Below are positions 6,605-9,028 of a stretch of 9,028 nt of DNA, in pieces. The notes beneath the pieces are model-generated. The model had not been told where the DNA came from. It saw only the letters and a program-made list of their open reading frames with translations, and ran no database searches. The stretch is from Minisyncoccota bacterium. Its GTDB lineage: Bacteria > Patescibacteriota > Minisyncoccia > Minisyncoccales > MHMH01. Position 1 is the stretch's first letter. The number at the start of each line of letters is the position of its first letter. The position numbers and the translations under genes were made by a program. The DNA lies in assembly GCA_028694095.1 (NCBI GenBank), contig JAQUTZ010000005.1, positions 1 to 9,028 of the forward strand, written 5' to 3'.

Positions 6605-7252
6605 TTAATCAAATTGTTCGCCCTTGTAAATCCAAACCTTCACTCCTATCACTCCGTAAGTGCAGCGGGCTTCAGCTAAATGGTAATCGATAATCGCCCT
6701 CAGGGTTTGCCTGGGGAGATTCCCTTTCCTCAGCCATTCTCTTCTGGCGATTTCATTGCCCCCCAGTCTTCCCGAAAGCTCAATCCTGGCTCCCAGCACT
6801 TCCTTGTTGGCCATTATCTTTTCCATTCCCTGCTTCATGGCCCTCCTATGGCCCACTCTTTTTTCCAGCTGCTGAGCTATCCACTGGGCAGACAAAGAAG
6901 CGGAAGTCCAGGGATTCTTTACTTCTCTTATTTCTATTCTCAATTCCCTCTTGCCGTCTTTGGGTAAGGGAAGGATTTTCTCCAATGATTTTTTAAGCTC
7001 TTCTGCTCCCTTTCCTCCCCTTCCTATAATCAATCCGGGGCGGGAAGTGTCGATGATGACGGTTACTTTGCCAGCGAACCTTTCTATCTCAACCTTCTCC
7101 AGTCCGCTGTCTCTAAGCTTCTTTTCCAAAAACTGCCTTATTCTAAAATCCTCTTCCAGATATTCCGGCAGCTTCTTTTTGTTAAACCATCTGGAGTCCC
7201 AGTCTCCCGCTCTTCTCAGTCTATATGCTTTTGGATGGACTTTATGAGACAT
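6605..7252 (-). CDS. rpsC: 30S ribosomal protein S3
   Basis: S3 lines the mRNA entry pore of the small subunit and helps unwind structured mRNA. The 215 residues are a little below the usual 220-235, with a short C-terminal tail. It begins MSHKVHPKAYRLRR and carries the KH type II RNA-binding domain with its GxxG loop at G77-G80 (GLIIGRGGKGAEELK). The C-terminal domain has ARIELSGRLGGNEIARREW (155-173) and VIGVKVWIYKGE (201-212). The ATG is 3 bases after the L22 stop. Confidence 0.97.
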   Translation of the reverse strand: MSHKVHPKAYRLRRAGDWDSRWFNKKKLPEYLEEDFRIRQFLEKKLRDSGLEKVEIERFAGKVTVIIDTSRPGLIIGRGGKGAEELKKSLEKILPLPKDGKRELRIEIREVKNPWTSASLSAQWIAQQLEKRVGHRRAMKQGMEKIMANKEVLGARIELSGRLGGNEIARREWLRKGNLPRQTLRAIIDYHLAEARCTYGVIGVKVWIYKGEQFD

Positions 7253-7255
7253 AAT

Positions 7256-7756
7256 TTAAACTGTTTTTCTTCTAAAAACTTTTTTTAATCCCTGCTGGGG
7301 CTTGCTTCTTGCCGATTCGGAGCTGGGCCTGAATTTGGGCTTTTCTGTTCTGGTCTTTACTTCAGCCTTCTTTGCAGTTTCCTTGCTAGCAGCCGGTTTT
7401 GCGGCCTTGGCTTTTTTCGAACCCTTAATTTCTTCCAAAACTATGCTTATATGGGAAGTTTTCTTTTGGATTTCAGCGGCCTGGCCCCTTGCTCTCGCTC
7501 TCCATCTTTTCAGTTTCGGACCTTCGTTGACTTCTATTTTGGAGATATAAAGGCTGGTGGCTTCCAGCTGGTAAGCGCTTTTGGCATTTGCCAAAGCCGA
7601 ACTTAAGAGTTTTAAAACGGGCCTGGCCGACCCCTTTGCGGTGAAATTCAAAATATTCTGGGCATCAACGGCCTTTTTTCCTCTTATTAAATCTGCTACT
7701 AATCTGGCTTTTCTGGGCGCTATCCTTAAATATCTTAGTGTTGCTGAAACTTTCAT
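7256..7756 (-). CDS. rplV: 50S ribosomal protein L22 with C-terminal extension
   Basis: L22 binds several 23S rRNA domains, and its beta-hairpin lines the peptide exit tunnel. The conserved core (about residues 1-110) has YLRIAPRKARLVADLIRGKK (9-28) and the tunnel hairpin NEGPKLKRWRARARGQAAEI (77-96), ending TSHISIVLEE. Bacterial L22 is normally about 110 residues; this one continues for 56 more, a tail rich in Lys, Ala, Ser, Glu and Arg that ends GLKKVFRRKTV. The tail is low-complexity and probably disordered. It lies 2 bases after the S19 stop, and S3 follows 3 bases downstream. Confidence 0.96.
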   Translation of the reverse strand: MKVSATLRYLRIAPRKARLVADLIRGKKAVDAQNILNFTAKGSARPVLKLLSSALANAKSAYQLEATSLYISKIEVNEGPKLKRWRARARGQAAEIQKKTSHISIVLEEIKGSKKAKAAKPAASKETAKKAEVKTRTEKPKFRPSSESARSKPQQGLKKVFRRKTV

Positions 7757-7758
7757 GA

Positions 7759-8079
7759 TTATTTTGATTCAGGCGCCGGAGCGGCCACTTTTTCAGCCGC
7801 CTTGGCCTCTATTTCTCTTTGCATTTTTCCTCCGTGCCTTCCGAACCTGGTGGTAGGAGCGAATTCTCCCAGCCTGTGGCCTACCATGTCTTCGGTGACA
7901 AAAACGGGAACATGCTCCTTGCCGTTGTGCACCCCGAAGGTAAAACCGACCATTTCAGGAGTGATCGTGCAAGCCCGGCACCATGTTTTTATGATGGCTT
8001 TATCGCCGGGCTTCTTGTCTTTCAGCTTCTTTAACAGCTTATCTGAAGTATATGGACCTTTTTTAAGACTTCTTGCCAT
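7759..8079 (-). CDS. rpsS: 30S ribosomal protein S19
   Basis: S19 sits in the head of the small subunit with S13 and contacts the A-site tRNA region. The canonical core is complete: MARSLKKGPYTSDKLLKKLK (1-20), PEMVGFTFGVHNGKEHVPVF (41-60), then VTEDMVGHRLGEFAPTTRF. Its 106 residues exceed the usual 92 by a short Ala/Glu/Lys-rich tail ending APAPESK. The 119-base gap before it contains two tandem junction repeats. The nearer one puts a TATAAT box 11 bases before this ATG, and no Shine-Dalgarno sequence is present, so a near-leaderless transcript is plausible beside operon read-through. Confidence 0.96.
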   Translation of the reverse strand: MARSLKKGPYTSDKLLKKLKDKKPGDKAIIKTWCRACTITPEMVGFTFGVHNGKEHVPVFVTEDMVGHRLGEFAPTTRFGRHGGKMQREIEAKAAEKVAAPAPESK

Positions 8080-8080
8080 A

Positions 8081-8139
8081 TTAATTTAAGATTATATATC
8101 CGTACATTAGCGAATCAAGGTTCTCGCGAAGCGAGGTTC
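8081..8139 (-). repeat. Junction repeat copy 1, next to S19
   Basis: This is a 59-base unit in direct tandem with copy 2; the two match at 51 of 59 positions. On the plus strand it contains AAGATTATAT (8088-8097), TACATTAGCG, and the hairpin CTCGC-GAA-GCGAG (8123-8135), itself flanked by two direct AGGTTCT repeats (8118-8124 and 8134-8140, the second running one base past the unit). In transcription order the hairpin comes first, then TTGATT, 16 bases, TATAAT and TAA, followed by T and the S19 ATG. The unit boundaries are set from TAA to TAA, which repeats exactly every 59 bases. Confidence 0.92.
8091..8118 (-). promoter_or_regulatory. Predicted promoter before S19
   Basis: The coding strand reads TTGATT (8118-8113), a 16-base spacer and a perfect TATAAT (8096-8091), with the S19 ATG 11 bases further on. 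Spacing and downstream distance are identical to those before S17, and the hexamers are the same. This looks like an internal promoter of the operon giving a transcript with a leader of only a few bases. The -35 box is also part of a possible stem with the bases just before the ATG. This is a prediction from sequence only. Confidence 0.5.
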
Positions 8140-8198
8140 TTAGTCCAAGATTATATAATCATACATTAGCGGACCAAGGTTCTCGCGAAGCGAGGTTC
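8140..8198 (-). repeat. Junction repeat copy 2, next to the L2 stop
   Basis: This 59-base unit starts directly after the L2 stop and ends with its own TAA, where copy 1 begins. It holds a perfect 12-base palindrome GATTATATAATC (8149-8160), the TACATTAGCG block, and the hairpin CTCGC-GAA-GCGAG (8182-8194), identical in copy 1. Of 8 differences from copy 1, five fall in two short blocks that can pair with each other (8143-8146 and 8172-8174), and several of those are compensatory. No ATG follows this copy; instead it leads into copy 1. Confidence 0.92.
8150..8177 (-). promoter_or_regulatory. Possible upstream promoter in repeat copy 2
   Basis: The coding strand reads TTGGTC (8177-8172), 16 bases, then TATAAT (8155-8150). 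The -35 match is weaker than in copy 1, but the -10 box is perfect and the spacing is the same. A transcript from here would cross the hairpin of copy 1 before reaching S19, unlike one from copy 1. It may be an inactive by-product of the tandem duplication. Confidence 0.3.
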
Positions 8199-9005
8199 TT
8201 ATTTCTTTTTCTTTTTTCTTCTTTGAACTATGAATTTATTCGTCCAATTTCTCTTTCTGGTTTTTACTCCCTTAGCTATCTTTCCCCAGGGAGTCTTGGG
8301 ATGGGGCATTCCTATGGGAGCTCTTCCCTCTCCTCCTCCGTGAGGATGGTCGGGAGGAATCATCGCAGAACCCCTGACTGTCGGCCTGACCCCCATATGT
8401 CTCTTTCTTCCGGCTTTACCAATTTTTCTGTATCTCAACTCCGGCCTTGAAACCGCTCCGATGGTGGCAAAGCACTCCTGCAAAACCTTTCTTACTTCGG
8501 TGGAAGGCATCTGAACATGAACGTATTTGCCCTCGTGCGATAAAATTTGGGCCGAAGTTCCGGCTCCCTTAACCATCTTACCTCCCCGTCCCGGCTCCAA
8601 TTCAATATTGAAAATAGGCGTTCCCGAAGGAATATTTTTAAGCTTCATTCTGTTCCCCGTATTTAATTCCGCCTTTTCGGAACAAATTACCTCCTGGCCG
8701 ACTTCGATTTGCTGGGGAGCCAACCGGTATTTTTTATCTCCGTCCGCATATTCAACCAGCATTATAAATGAAGTCCTGTTGGGGTCGTATTCCAAAGAAA
8801 TTACCTTTCCTTTAATATCAATCTTTCCCTCTCCGAAATCCACTATTCTATAGAGCCTCTTGGCTCCGCCCCCTTGGTGGCGCATGGTAATCCTTCCTGT
8901 GCCGGCTCTTCCGCCTCTTTTCTTAAACGACAAGAGCAGCCTCTTTTCGGGCTTCTTCTTCGTCAGCATCTTGAAGTTTTCTTTTGTGGCGGTGTTCTTT
9001 AACAT
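8199..9005 (-). CDS. rplB: 50S ribosomal protein L2, shortened N-terminus
   Basis: L2 is a primary 23S rRNA binder required for subunit joining and peptidyl-transferase assembly. The 268 residues are slightly below the usual 275. Conserved parts include GRITMRHQGGGAKRLYRIVD (37-56), LEYDPNRTSF (71-80), the GVRPTVRGSAMIPP segment, and DHPHGGGEGR (219-228), which contains the essential histidine region. The C-terminus ends in a poly-lysine run. The N-terminus is odd: the usual opening with a KPTTPGRR-like motif is absent and the protein begins MLKNTATKENFKMLTKKKPE. An in-frame TAG (9014-9012) rules out a longer start in this sequence. The ATG directly abuts part of a junction repeat, and no Shine-Dalgarno sequence is present. 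Confidence 0.96.
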   Translation of the reverse strand: MLKNTATKENFKMLTKKKPEKRLLLSFKKRGGRAGTGRITMRHQGGGAKRLYRIVDFGEGKIDIKGKVISLEYDPNRTSFIMLVEYADGDKKYRLAPQQIEVGQEVICSEKAELNTGNRMKLKNIPSGTPIFNIELEPGRGGKMVKGAGTSAQILSHEGKYVHVQMPSTEVRKVLQECFATIGAVSRPELRYRKIGKAGRKRHMGVRPTVRGSAMIPPDHPHGGGEGRAPIGMPHPKTPWGKIAKGVKTRKRNWTNKFIVQRRKKKKK

Positions 9006-9006
9006 T

Positions 9007-9028
9007 TTAGTCTAAGATAATATAATTC
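9007..9028 (-). repeat. Junction repeat copy 4, partial, before L2
   Basis: The 22 bases at the right edge resemble the start of copy 2 on the plus strand: TTAGTCTAAGATAATATAAT here against TTAGTCCAAGATTATATAAT in copy 2, two differences in 20. They place TATTAT (9022-9017, coding strand) 11 bases before the L2 ATG and a TAA one base before it, the same layout as at S19 and S17. The -35 region and hairpin, if present, lie beyond the window. The match is short but its position is exactly that of the other copies. Confidence 0.7.

Noticed and set aside
8123..8194. The two CTCGC-GAA-GCGAG hairpins as Rho-independent terminators of L2
   Set aside because: On the coding strand the stem is followed by AACCTTG, not by a run of T. 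The stem is only 5 pairs and the operon clearly continues into S19.
8081..8198. A CRISPR array or tRNA-like element in the L2-S19 gap
   Set aside because: There are only two direct tandem units with no unique spacers, and no cloverleaf or CCA-like end; the unit also recurs at other junctions without spacer structure.

Overview
The window is almost entirely one minus-strand ribosomal protein operon of S10/spc type, read from the right edge to the left: rplB (L2), rpsS (S19), rplV (L22), rpsC (S3), rplP (L16), rpmC (L29), rpsQ (S17), rplN (L14), rplX (L24), rplE (L5), rpsN (zinc-type S14), rpsH (S8), rplF (L6), rplR (L18), rpsE (S5), rplO (L15), secY, adk, and the first 30 codons of a second P-loop protein cut by the left edge. 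No gene is supported on the plus strand. No gene-free stretch exceeds 300 bases; the largest is the 119-base L2-S19 gap, and it holds the most interesting sequence in the window.

The organism looks like a member of the Candidate Phyla Radiation (Patescibacteria), probably near Parcubacteria. This is an inference from several signs: rpmD (L30) is missing between S5 and L15, which lie 4 bases apart; L15 has a GRGGKKGTYSGKG-type N-terminus; the genes are very tightly packed; no Shine-Dalgarno sequence is visible before any start; and 17 of 18 stops are TAA. TGA is an ordinary stop here (end of L24), which argues against the CPR lineages that read TGA as glycine. No 16S gene is present to settle placement.

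Right to left, 9005-7256 carries L2, S19 and L22; 7252-5722 carries S3, L16, L29 and S17; 5717-2062 carries L14 to L15; 2034-83 carries secY and adk, joined by a TAATG overlap, with adk overlapping the next gene by 8 bases. The products build both ribosomal subunits, supply the membrane channel for nascent protein export, and balance adenine nucleotides.

The part not explained by standard annotation is a small repeated module found only at gene junctions. Two tandem 59-base copies fill the L2-S19 gap, a shorter 45-base relative fills the L29-S17 gap, and part of a fourth lies directly before L2 at the right edge. In transcription order each complete copy has a small hairpin, a -35-like hexamer, exactly 16 bases, TATAAT, and then 11 bases. 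In three cases those 11 bases lead directly to the ATG of a ribosomal protein gene. The -35 region can pair with the bases just before the ATG, and that stem shows two compensatory base-pair changes between copies. The module is bounded by TAA on both sides, so that each junction ends as TAA-N-ATG. It may be a promoter or RNA-regulatory cassette, a small mobile repeat, or both.
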